In this document: piece after piece, positions 49,614-59,595 of the stretch
How positions within the stretch are numbered: the stretch's first letter is position 1
Layout of the letters: each line of letters starts with the position of its first letter
Assembly: GCF_000005505.3 (NCBI RefSeq)
Contig: NC_016134.3
Location: forward strand, 24,069,584-24,133,583
Origin: Brachypodium distachyon
Taxonomy: Eukaryota; Streptophyta; Magnoliopsida; Poales; Poaceae
Direction of reading: 5' to 3'
DNA: 64,000 nucleotides
Position numbers and translations under genes: made by a program
Notes under the pieces: model-generated
The model's database searches: none
The model's input: only the letters and a program-made list of their open reading frames with translations
What the model was told of the DNA's origin: nothing

Positions 49614-50110
49614 CCTTTCAACGTGCGTGTCATGCCATCATGGGTCTTGATCTGAACAGACCCAATGCCAACAATATGACAAGGATTGTCATTACCCACA
49701 CGCACAAAATCTCCAGTCTGCACAGACTCATACGAACTCAACCAATCCTTGTTACAACAAATATGAAAGGAACATGCTGTATCAAGAAATCCATTCATCA
49801 TCACGGGAAGCACAAGCAGCAAGAACAGCGAGACATTCACCCTCGGAGCTGTCAGTAGAAACGACAGTGACCTTACCATTACCATCGGACTTGTCTTTCG
49901 GTTTGTAGGTACCGTTCCTTTTCTCCTTGTTCTGCAGTTTGTAACAATCTTTAATAACATGATTATTTTTCTTACAATACCTGCAGAACTTATCTTTTCC
50001 TCGGGACTTTGAACGAGCTTTTCCGTCCCGGCTCTTATCTCGGTTGCCATAGTTGTTATTCCTCTGCTCGGTCCTGCCACGAACCTGTAGAGCTTCTGCC
50101 TTTGAGGACT
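49610..50110 (-). pseudogene. Copia zinc knuckle and aspartic protease region
   Basis: On the minus strand a knuckle CRYCKKNNHVIKDC (CX2CX4HX4C) lies near 49945-49990. After a frame change comes the protease signature FLDTACSFHIC near 49765-49800, with the catalytic Asp-Thr-Ala. The frame runs on towards the integrase. At least one frameshift separates the knuckle from the protease. Confidence 0.8.
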
Positions 50111-50693
50111 ACCCATCGGCCTGCACCATAGACTTCATCTTCTCTTTCTGTCTAAGTGCCTCTAAAACCTCATTAAGGGTTAGAGAGTCATGGCTATAAA
50201 GAATTGAATCGCGGAAATTTGTATAGGAATTAGGCAACGAGCATAAGAGTAAGATGGTTAAATCCTCATCATCATACTTAACCTCCAAAGCTTGCAAGTC
50301 AGAAACTATCTCTCGAAAAACAGTTATATGAGATATTACCGATCCACCTTCTTGCAGCTTATGAGTGAACAACTTCATCTTTACATGCATCTTACTGGTT
50401 AGATCTTTAGACATGCAGATCGATTCCAGTTTCAGCCACAAGGCTCCTGCGGATTTCTCCTCCAACACTTCCTGCAAAATATTATTGGACATATGAAGTT
50501 GAATCAAAGACAAAGCCTTACGATCTTTGCGTTTCTCTTCGGTAGTCCACTCCTTTGCAGCCTTCTTGCCGAAGCAATCAAGCGCTTCATCCAGATCTGA
50601 AGTTTGGGCGAGAATCGCCCGCATCTTCACTTGCCGCAACGAGAATCGTGTGGTGTAGTCCAGCTGCGGCAGATCGAACTTCAAGGTAGACAT
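50109..50693 (-). pseudogene. Copia gag
   Basis: The ATG at 50693 starts about 40 bases after the primer site. The frame gives a gag capsid region of about 194 residues, with FDLPQLDYTTRFSLRQVKMR, ALSLIQLHMSNNILQEVL and LLLCSLPNSYTNFRDSIL. These match the UBN2/Retrotran_gag pattern of plant Copia elements. A stop near 50110 precedes the zinc knuckle, so the gag-pol polyprotein is broken. Confidence 0.85.
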
Positions 50694-50720
50694 GTCGCAA
50701 ACCCTAGGCGGAACCTGGGG

Positions 50721-50732
50721 CTCTGATACCAC
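50721..50732 (-). other. Copia primer-binding site
   Basis: On the minus strand TGGTATCAGAGC lies directly downstream of the 5' LTR and matches the 3' end complement of initiator Met-tRNA. This confirms the orientation of the element. Confidence 0.9.
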
Positions 50733-50733
50733 T

Positions 50734-51159
50734 TGTTATGAACACGACAAGCAAGAACGAAGAACGAAGAAGAAATCACAGCACAAGGACACACGGATTT
50801 AATGTGGAAAACCCTCTCAAACAACGAGAGGAAAAAACCACGAGCGCCAGCCAGCGAAATCTCACTATATGGAGAGTGTTTACAACGCCAGGGAGGTTCT
50901 ACAGATGCAACTCGTGCGAACTCTGCCCAAAACAGCGGCTTACAAGGGGTATATATCCCAGGAGCATTAGGGCAAGTCAGATCCGTAACGGGCACACCGG
51001 AAGTTCCGATTGGAAGCCGGAAGTTCCGCTAATTCTTGAATATCCGGAAGTTCAGCAGCAAGTTCTGCATTTTCCCGAAAAGTAACAGAGAGCAACCGGA
51101 GGTTCGGCCGGAATGGGCCGGAACTTCCGGCCACTGGGAAATTTGGATCACATCCAACA
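50734..51159 (-). repeat. Copia 5' LTR (426 bp)
   Basis: The LTR has TGTTATGAAC...CATCCAACA ends on the plus strand. It carries several CCGGAAGTTCC palindromes at 50997-51130, more than in the other LTR. Confidence 0.92.
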
Positions 51160-51343
51160 AGTATTTGGTCATTGATTAAAACTTGATGGTTGTTTGGATG
51201 CTTGCCAACTATTTGGGAAGCCAACTCTAGTTCAATTTTTTGACTAAAGCTGGCCAATTCAAAGGCAACCAAAACTACAACCAATTTTTTGGCTTGTCAA
51301 ATTTTGGTAGGACAAGTGTGGTCTAAAACCAAATACATCCCAA

Positions 51344-53047
51344 ATGTTGGGGACATGCTTGTTTGGTTGCGGGAGGCTGTGTGCTCAGCACGCGTGGCCA
51401 ATTTTCTGAGAATTGATTCAATTTTTCAACCAAAAGTTGAGATGTTTCGTTACAAAATATCACCAAATTCTCGTATCTCTCTTCATCCTATATTTCATCC
51501 TAACCTCAACACTAGCCCCCCCCCCCCACCCACCCACCCACCCCGCCGCACGCGCGCACACAGCCGCTCTAAAAACCATACCGGTCCAGATCGTTGGTTG
51601 AACCCCAAAAAACCGCAATCAGAGATCTCGCCGATCTGCTAAGCGCACAGGATCACCCCCACCACCAAACTGGAAAAACCAGCTGATCTGGCAGCTGTCT
51701 TATTATGTGATTATTATTCATATTGCCAAATTTTGCAGCATACATTTCTATCTGATTAATTATTGCAGCATTTAAGAACAAGAGTATATTATTTATATCT
51801 TAAAAAATGGACTGTGAACCAGTAAACCAGCAGTTTGACCGGTAATAATCTGACCTGGGAGCCTCACCGGTTCGATCACTTGTCATCGTAACATCCGCCA
51901 ACATATATAACAAGCTTATTCTGGAAGATCTTTCCGCCAAAACAAAGTTCTATCTCAGTTCAACTTTTTTCGCCTCCAAAACTACTAAATGTGGCACCTA
52001 CTATTTCCTAAGTACATTGAATGTATCAGAATCAGTTGTAGATCAAAGAAAGGTCGCAATGGTCCTGTTCGTTCTGTTCTGACGTGGCATATATGATCAC
52101 CCTCCTCCTTCCATGGAGCTTGGTTGGCACATCTATGGGCAATGAGAGCATATCATGCTCCCAAAGACTCGAACGGTCGAACCCCACAGAAAGAAGGAAG
52201 AGAACCCCAAAAGCAACCATTTAATTAACCCCTTTTTATCCACCACTTTAATCTCACTGCACCGTATACCTTAATTAGACCCTTAAAGCTCACAATTCTT
52301 TCCTTTGTAGAGTAGTCCTGCCAACATGCCATGTGCACAAACCTTCCCACAGCATCTCCCTTTGCTTCTTCATCTCTTTATTGTGATCTGCAAAAGGAAA
52401 AGTATATATCCTTCCTCCCTTTTGCATTTGCACTACAGCTAATTAACAAGACAACATGCACCAACTAATTGCCTTACAGTCCTGCAAAAGGAACTAATTG
52501 CCTTAGAATTAACAACCTCTTGACCAAGTATATTTCTGAACCTGGTACTCCTTTACATTGCACTGGAAAAGGTTAATGTGGTACACATGTAACAACAACT
52601 CTCTTGACTCTTGATGCAAACACAACAATAGTAGTACAAAATTTCCAAGTTCCTAGGTAGCAAAAGCTTAATTTACTCTGTGGTGTATATGCAAGAGGGC
52701 ACATTAAGGCTGAATTCTGATGAGCTGATCCACCGCCCAACGGCCTCTCTGTCACTGACATCTCCATGTGCCCCGGGATGACTGCATGTGGCTCCACCAC
52801 CTCCATTTCCTCCCCCCTATTCTTCATCTTCTTCTCCGTCTTAAAAAAAGCCACACACCTACTCCCGTCTAGCTAGCAAGCTACTAGTACAGCTTTGCTA
52901 TTTAGCTCCGTTAAAACAGTTTCAGCATCCAGAAACCCAACCGATCTATACTCATCCCATTTTCTCCCCGTGAACATATCATCATCCATATATCATCGAT
53001 TGGTTCATCAGGAGTTCGTCGGAAGAAGTTATAAGCTAGAAGAAGCA
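51344..53047. other. upstream region of the START gene
   Basis: No gene is seen. A C9 run and CCCA repeats lie at 51520-51545. The last few hundred bases presumably hold the START-gene promoter and leader, but no clear TATA box could be chosen. Confidence 0.4.
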
Positions 53048-56000
53048 ATGAGCAATGGCGGCTCTCCTGCTACCTCGCCCCCTTCTGTCTGCTCAAGATC
53101 ATGGTGATTAGTTACCCGGATTCCACTCGTCGTCCCTGATCTGTGTAATTTTCCATTCACATTCTGGGAGTAAGATGGCTGGCTGATCACTGTGTACTTG
53201 TAGGTCTATAAGCGAGGATTCTTTGAGGAGGTACGTGAGCTACGCGAGCGAGAGCTGCATCCAGGAGCTGCTGGCGGCGTCCGGCGACGAGGACCGGTGG
53301 AAGACGCTGGCCTACTGCAACGGCGTGGAGATATCCAAGAGGATGTCGCCGCCGGGGCCGGGGCAGGTGTTCCGGAGCCGATGGCTGCTGCACGCCGTCT
53401 CTCCCCAGCAGTTCATGGCCGCCGCCAACGCCGTCGACGCCGCCAAGGTACACTAGTCGACCTACATACGCAAATGAAAACTCAAAACGGACAACCCACA
53501 GCTAACATACAAGTTGAGGAAAACCATTTTCTTTTTCCCCTCTTTGCAGGCGGCTTATTTATTTGTTTGTTGATGATGATTTTTCTCTTATTGGAAAAAT
53601 TGTGTGTGTTCTTTTTTGTGATTTGATTCGTGTGTGTTCTTTTTCGCTAGCTGATTAAAAGCGACGACCTGCTGCTTGCTATTGTTAAGTACACTGCTGG
53701 TGCTTGACATGCATGCATTGCATATATGCAAGTAGGGTTAGCTTTTTTTTTTTTGGTTGGATTAGTCTAGGGCAGGCAGGAGAGGCCGGTGAGATGACCC
53801 GTGAGCTGTGGCGAGACAAAATTATGAGGTGCTTTGATTGGTAACAGCGGTGGCAGTAAAATGTCTCTCGTGAAGTCGTGATTTGCCAACCTAACATGTG
53901 ACCATGTGTACGCAGACCGTGCATGGCTTCGACACGAGCACGTATATACATTACATACATCCTTCCGCACCCGTGAGCAGATCCGCACCGTGGCTCAACC
54001 TGCTGATGCCTCAGGCAATTAAACCGTGAATGGAAATATATAATCAACCTTTACATGTTGCTATACCGATCGAAGAGCAATGTTGGTAAACTAGTGCATG
54101 CAGTTCACGATGCTATATCAAACGTATTGTAGGCCGTACTTCGTTAGAAACCGTATCAATATATGCCTCTGTCAAATTTTAAAAGATTTGACTATATCAT
54201 TTCAAATACGGAGTACTTGGATTGAAGACTTGCGAATCTTGTGTATTCCCTCCGTTCCTAAATACTTGTGCAAGTATTTAGAAACGGAGGGAGTATACAT
54301 TTGTCTCGAAAATAATTTTTATAAATTTTCAATTTAGTTAGGTATTGTACACGTAATATTGGTGGGAACTAGTTAGTGGTCAAAGTTACATTATACTTGA
54401 CCACTGAGGCCATGTACTTGCAGTGTGCTCAAAGGTTCGTTTGTTTGCGCTCGAGCTAGCTAGAGGGAACGCACGGTCACCTGTAACACGGGAAGGAGAG
54501 ATATTTCCTTTGCTGGACGGTCGATCAGTGGAGAGCATATCTCTGACCACCAGTAGCTAAGCAGTGGAGATTACTAGCTAGCGCTAGTTCTTACAGTATT
54601 TTAATACAGTACGAGTACATTGTTAGGGGGAAACAATATGGTATATAGACAAGAATTATGGAAGCAGTGTATTTTACTAATCGAGACAGAAGAGTGCACG
54701 CGGGCACGCCTGAGTTTGCCAGCCTACAAGTACGGGCCAGGCTAATCCGCAGGCGCCTCGAGATCCCAGAGAAGGGAGGGAAACAGAGGCATACGAGGAT
54801 GATTAATTAAGTGATTTAATCGGTGGCAAATTTAGCAGCCATGACCGAAAAGGATCATTTGTAGTACATGTAGAGGAGAGGACAGGAGCACGTGCAGTGG
54901 TGGCCTGGCTCTTTGACCCAAAGTTCTGTACAGATGTTTTTAAGAAAGAAAGAAAAAAGAGGGTCAAAATTAACCTAACCTCTTTAAGTGAAGAGTGAGT
55001 ACCTTCGAACGACTCGTGATCATGGGCGGTAGGTACTCACCATGTTCGGAGATGGTCCTGCTTGTAATCAGGCGACTAGAGCTCTTGTACCATTTGGAAT
55101 TGAAGCTTAGCTACTCCACTAACTTTCTGGTATTACCCAACCTGCTGGCCGCTACTAGTGAACCAAGTGTTTTCATACACCGTTTTTACATGCTTTTCAA
55201 AGCTAGAACATCTTTTACATCTTGGAACAGTTATATACTGATCACCTGATCATAAAAAGGATGACGTTTCGGAGTACATCTGGTGAACCAAGTGTTTTCA
55301 TACACCGTTTTTTATATGCTTTGTCCGATTCAAAATGTAAATCCTTTAAGACATGACATAGTCTTCTTAATTACTTTGACCCTCAACTTTTGTACAAACA
55401 TTTCGCCTACAATAAAAAAAAGTGTGCATGATTAAAGCCTGTTTCATTATAATTCAAGTAATATCATTCTGATATTTGGAACATTAGTAATTCTTTCTCA
55501 TAGATGGGCAAAAATTTAGAAATGTCTTAACTGGTAAAGTTCTAAAAGGGCTTATGTTTGCCTCGGGGGCATAGCACGAAAATTTATATTTATTGCACTA
55601 AAAAATATTACTCCCTCTGACCGGAATTATGTATCGAAATATTACATGTATCTAGACCTTTTTTACACGTAGATGAATCCGTATTTGGGCAAATTTGAGA
55701 CAAGTAATACCGACGAAATATTACATGTATCTAGATGCTTTTTAGGTATATATACATCCATATTTAGACAAATTTGAGTCACTTAATATGGGACGGAGGA
55801 AGTACATTTTCCCAAAGTATTACCTAATTAAGGCTTATGTTTCGCTCCAGGGCATAGTGGATTTTATATTTATAGAACTAAAAATTATTATTATTCATTT
55901 AAAAAATACCTATTTAAATAATAATAATAAATAAAAAAGGCAACCTATCCTGTGCATGCAACTGATTGGTGTATCCCTGCATCCCCTCGATCTCGGTCAT

Positions 56001-58020
56001 CAGATTGGAATCCTTCGGTTAAGCGCAGCTATCTGTAATTTTTGCACTTGCCCGCCCGCCTCCAGCCTAATCCACCGCCTCTTTTGCAAAACTACCCTCA
56101 ATCCCTGTAATCAATCCGCTGCCTCCAGCAAACCTCTTTGCCCAGACTTTGTACCTTGAATCTTGTTGATGCATAATCAATCCGATCGGCCGCAGAGAAT
56201 TAGTGAAGTTGCGTATCAGTCTCGTCAATCAATGTTGGTAACGGTTTCGCAGAAATGGGGAAAACAGGCTTGCTTCTTTTGTTCACAGAGAAAGAAATTA
56301 AGCGGAGAATAACGATGCAGGCGATCGATCGGAGAGCGGAGCAGAATACATGATACACATGGAATTCATGAACCGATCATCAAGTGCCTTCACGAATCAA
56401 TAATCCTGACGCCATGAACAAGGGGAAGAAGAAGATAAATAAAATTAATCTCTAGCAGGTCTGCATGTGAAGAGGAATTAGGAAGCCTGTGCAACAGCGT
56501 GTTCGAGCTAGCGCCTGGGCTGGTCCATGAGATCTGGGCTGAGACTGACCGTTAGGACGTAGAACTCCATTGTCGAAGTCGCCTTCGGTTCGATCGATGA
56601 GCATCCCGCGGAAGTCGGCGTTCAGGCATGGCGCATTGCGACGGAGGCTGTCGAAGGTGATGAGGTCCGAGGCCGGGTCCATGAGCAGGCGGAAACCCAG
56701 ACGCCAGCTCCCGCATCAGCCCTCTCCTCTCCCCAAGCCTCTCTGCCACCGCCGGTAGTCCTGGAACTCAAAGCAATTGGAAGCGGAGGGGGCAGGGGCC
56801 GGCGGCGTATGGAAAAGGGCTCTATGAGAAAGAGGGTGTTTAAAAAGCCAGGGACGGGCGTGTTAGTGTAAAAATGCAGCGGAGTCAACGAGGATTGCCT
56901 GATCTTAATCGGACGAAGAGGACGGAAGGATGCACGGATACACGTGGTTGGGCAGATTCACAAGATACGTTGCCACTAAAAAAATTGAAACACGCGGTTA
57001 GTTCGACTCCCCTTTGAGACAATCCCAACCTAGAAACAGTCTACATTTTTCCTCGCAACCATGGATGCCCCCTTTTGGATTACAAGCCCTCAAGCTCGGC
57101 GAAACAGGTAGACGGCGATGGATATTTCGACTGTTAAACGCCTTCTTGAATCTTGATTAGGCAAGGTGGGACTAATAGTGGTGAAGTTCTGGGCCGTATG
57201 ACTGGAGATGCGCACATGCTGCGCTCTACATGGGCTTTTACGGGTTGCCCTTTGAAGCAGGCCTCCACGCAACGTTTGCGCTGCCACTGTTGTCTAAAGG
57301 CAACGAGATGTTGATCCCGTAGCTTACAAATGTCACTGTAATGATTCTCAGAAAAAAAATGTCACTGTAATTAAAACAAATCTATAACAACACGCAACTG
57401 ATGAAATGAATAGTCTATTTGAATTTACAAAAGTAAGCACACTAACTTTTGTTTGCAACAAAACATTTGAACTATTGCAGCAATGGGAATCGGACCTGGT
57501 GGAGGCTCGGTACATCAAGGAGCTGGGGGAGGACCTGAGCATCATCCACCTGAAGCTGGGGGACGCCTCGAAGCTGTTCCGGCGCCGGGACCTCGTCGTC
57601 TACGAGCGGCGGCAGGCCATGGACGACGGCACGCTGGTGGTGGCCGTGGCGTCGCTGCCCAAGGAGATCGCGGCAGGCCTGCTGCCGCCACGGGACTCCA
57701 GGGGCCGGCCCAGCGCCGCCGTGGGCCGGGGCCTGCTCCTGCAGTCCGGCTGGGTCGTCGAGAAGCTGGTCGCCGGAGACGAAGAAGACGACGACGATGG
57801 TGGCGTGGAGTCATGTGTGGTGACGTATGTGGTCCAGCTCGACCCGGCGGCCGGGTGGCTGCCACGGTGTATCGTCGGCCGGCTTAATAGCAAGCTTGTC
57901 GTGATTATTGACAAGCTCAAGAAGCTGGCGCAGACGACGGCCACGGCTAGATCGTGCAAGTTGGCGCAGGCGGTGGCACCCGGAAGCAGCAGTTGCAGCA
58001 GCTCGTCCGATGAGACCTGA
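53048..58020 (+). CDS. START-domain lipid-binding protein
   Basis: Three exons (53048-53103, 53204-53447 and 57481-58020) join in frame to 279 residues, with GT-AG introns of 100 bases and 4.03 kb. The N-terminus is Ser/Pro-rich. SISEDSLRRYVSYASESCIQ leads into a START domain covering most of the rest: EDRWKTLAYCNGVEISKRM, FRSRWLLHAVSPQQFMAAA, WESDLVEARYIKELGEDLSI, YERRQAMDDGTLVVAVASLP, and SCVVTYVVQLDPAAGWLP with the C-terminal helix NSKLVVIIDKLKKL. START domains hold a lipid or sterol in a deep pocket. The protein has no homeodomain, so it is a stand-alone START protein, probably cytosolic or membrane-attached. The tail is Ser-rich. The ligand is unknown. Exon 1 is short and its start is the least certain part. 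Confidence 0.88.
54246..54293. mobile_element. minimal Stowaway hairpin (48 bp)
   Basis: TTCCCTCCGTTCCTAAATAC and its reverse complement at the right end are separated by only a few bases and flanked by TA on each side. It is close to a perfect hairpin and may be a deletion product of a longer Stowaway. Confidence 0.85.
55611..55802. mobile_element. Stowaway MITE (192 bp), internally duplicated
   Basis: CTCCCTCTGACCGGAATTA and the reverse of GGGACGGAGGAAG form the ends, with TA flanks. AATATTACATGTATCTAGA occurs twice inside (about 55636 and 55716), so the element seems to hold two merged copies or an internal duplication. Confidence 0.85.
55939..56974. mobile_element. Mutator-like element (1.04 kb) in the START intron, possible Pack-MULE
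   Basis: The left end GGCAACCTATCCTGTG and, in reverse, the right end GGCAACGTATCTTGTG begin inverted repeats that continue for about 50 bases (GTATCCCTGCATCC / GTATCCGTGCATCC). Flanks AATAAAAAA (55930-55938) and ACTAAAAAA (56975-56983) agree at 8 of 9 bases, which fits the 9-base duplication of Mutator elements. No transposase is present. A GC-rich stretch at 56540-56820 looks like captured coding sequence. Confidence 0.8.
56540..56720 (-). pseudogene. gene-like fragment captured in the MULE
   Basis: On the minus strand a frame reads RLGFRLLMDPASDLITFDSL and then RRNAPCLNADFRGMLIDRTE, with balanced amino-acid use unlike the surrounding frames. A stop lies upstream and the frame drifts into less protein-like sequence after about 56545. 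I do not recognise the family. Captured exon sequence is the likely explanation, but it is not proven. Confidence 0.4.
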
Positions 58021-59595
58021 GGATCGAGAAGCATGTGAATTCTCTTGTTTGAATCTGTCGTTAGGCATAAGTAAATACGGTTTTTGTAGGAAATGCATGG
58101 CGCGTGTCGAGGACTCGATCGATCTGGGTATGTAATATGCTTAGGGGTTACAGTACTAGTTTACGACTATATGAATCTGCATTATGTGGGCGAGAATGTG
58201 TGTCTACGTAAACCGCACTTTATTTTGGCATTGCAAACGGCTGCAGGAGTGCCGGCCAGCTGCAGTTTTTTTTATAAAGAAAAGTAGCTGCTACAATTTT
58301 GCCTTGTCACAGCCTCACAGGTTATCAATTATTTGACGACCTACACTCTTCAGTGTACAGCAGCTGACAAGCATGTTTGGTTTCAAATCTTGCTCAGCAC
58401 CTACAGGATTCGTTCAACCTGATGACATGCATGGTTCGATCAAATTCAATGAAAAGTCGGAGGAGCTAGCGTATCTTCACTGTTCCTTAAGCCTCCGTTT
58501 GTACATCCTTGATTAACACATTCTTTCGTACCTCGTCCGCTTTTCATCCCGCGTCCAAAAAGATCGTCCGTCAGGCGAGTATGCAAAGTAAGTTCCACAA
58601 ATTAAGAAAAGATCCTGCGTAATCTATATTTGAGAAAATTAAGCCCATATGCAATGTAAGTTTCACAAATTAAGGTAAGTTTGTGGTTTGTCAATTAGGT
58701 TTTGGAAAGAAAAATTTCGATCGGTCAATGGACATGCGTAATCTATATTCGAGACGTGAACCATTGAAATATTTGTGTCTCCGTTGCAATGCACGGGTAC
58801 TTAGCTAGTGGTTGTAGTGTCAGATTGTCGTCCTACCTGCCGACTCAAGGTAGAACGAGTGAACGACAGAGTTCTAGTGTTGTACTGCCCCTTTTTTTTT
58901 GAGAAACATGTGTTGCAGTATACTCGGGCTCAATATAAGATTGTGGAGTCGTACGTCGGTCTTGGCACGTTTTGCTACCTCCCGCACTCGTGGCCCATTT
59001 ACGAAGCTCGGTATTTTAAATTAATGGGCCCAATCTGGAGGCCCAGTCTAGCAGTACTTCCAAATAATCGTCCAATGTTGAAACCCGGTCTTCTAGCATC
59101 GCCTAAATATTGGGTCCCTTTTTAAATCTTGGATCTTCTGTGATGACATATCATGGTTTGATAGAGTATGTTTTTTATCCCAAACTTGTCTTGTCGGAAT
59201 TTTGGCTAGCCTATGAAATCAACAATTCTCCATCCAGTTAACAACTCAAACACTCATGCCATGCTCTAACAAGCGGAAGGGACTAAATGAATGAATATAA
59301 AATAGTACTCAAGATTTCGTCCCCTTTTCATACTTCACTTGTTGATTTGGTACGAACATTATCGGGACGAGAACAAATATGAATGATATGACTTGGAATG
59401 TTTGATGATAGCGCGCAATATTTTATTTAAACATTTAGGGTAATGATTTTTAATCCATAACAACGCCCGCCGAGGTATTATGCGCCCGCCCAGGTATTAT
59501 GCCGGTAAGAATAAATAAATGGATTCTACAAAATTTCCATAGCACTGTAATACAATGAAAATAGAAACAATAACCTTTTTTTTGCGCCTCCATAT
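58021..59595. other. 3' flank of the START gene and intergenic
   Basis: After the START stop codon come a probable 3' UTR and AT-rich intergenic DNA with no gene. GTAATCTATATT and GTAAGTTCCACAAATTAAG each occur twice in slightly different forms between 58580 and 58755. They may belong to a mobile element ending at 58808. Confidence 0.4.
58781..58808 (+). mobile_element. candidate Helitron 3' terminus
   Basis: A hairpin CCGTTGCAATGCACGG (58781-58796) is followed by ten bases and CTAG, then T at 58809. That is the layout of a Helitron 3' end: a hairpin 10-12 bases before CTRR, inserted before T. No 5' TC terminus was identified. Confidence 0.4.

Larger units (their letters stand above)
43285..51159 (-). 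mobile_element. Copia LTR retrotransposon, interrupted by a CACTA element
   Basis: The element has LTRs at 43285-43659 (3') and 50734-51159 (5') and a minus-strand gag-protease-integrase-RT-RNase H order, diagnostic of Ty1/Copia. AGTAT flanks both ends (43280-43284 and 51160-51164) as a 5-base target duplication. The primer site TGGTATCAGAGC (minus strand) lies at 50721-50732, next to the 5' LTR. Without the CACTA insert the element is about 4.77 kb. Frameshifts and stops plus the insertion in the RT domain make it defective. Confidence 0.93.
43241..51343. mobile_element. MITE split by a Copia element
   Basis: TTGGGTGTGTTTGGTTT at 43241 and, read in reverse from 51343, TTGGGATGTATTTGGTTTT are terminal inverted repeats. 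The Copia element sits 44 bases inside the left end. Removing it and one target copy leaves about 220 bases with no coding capacity. The superfamily is uncertain (hAT-like in style), and its own target duplication could not be fixed. Confidence 0.55.
53448..57480 (+). other. 4-kb intron 2 of the START gene
   Basis: The intron starts GTACAC and ends TTGCAG. It contains at least two Stowaway MITEs (54246-54293 and 55611-55802) and a MULE (55939-56974). Much of its length therefore comes from insertions. The rest is AT-rich with no gene seen. Confidence 0.8.

Noticed and set aside
57542..58034. Minus-strand frames over START exon 3
   Set aside because: They are shadows of the GC-rich START coding exon, which joins in frame with exon 2.
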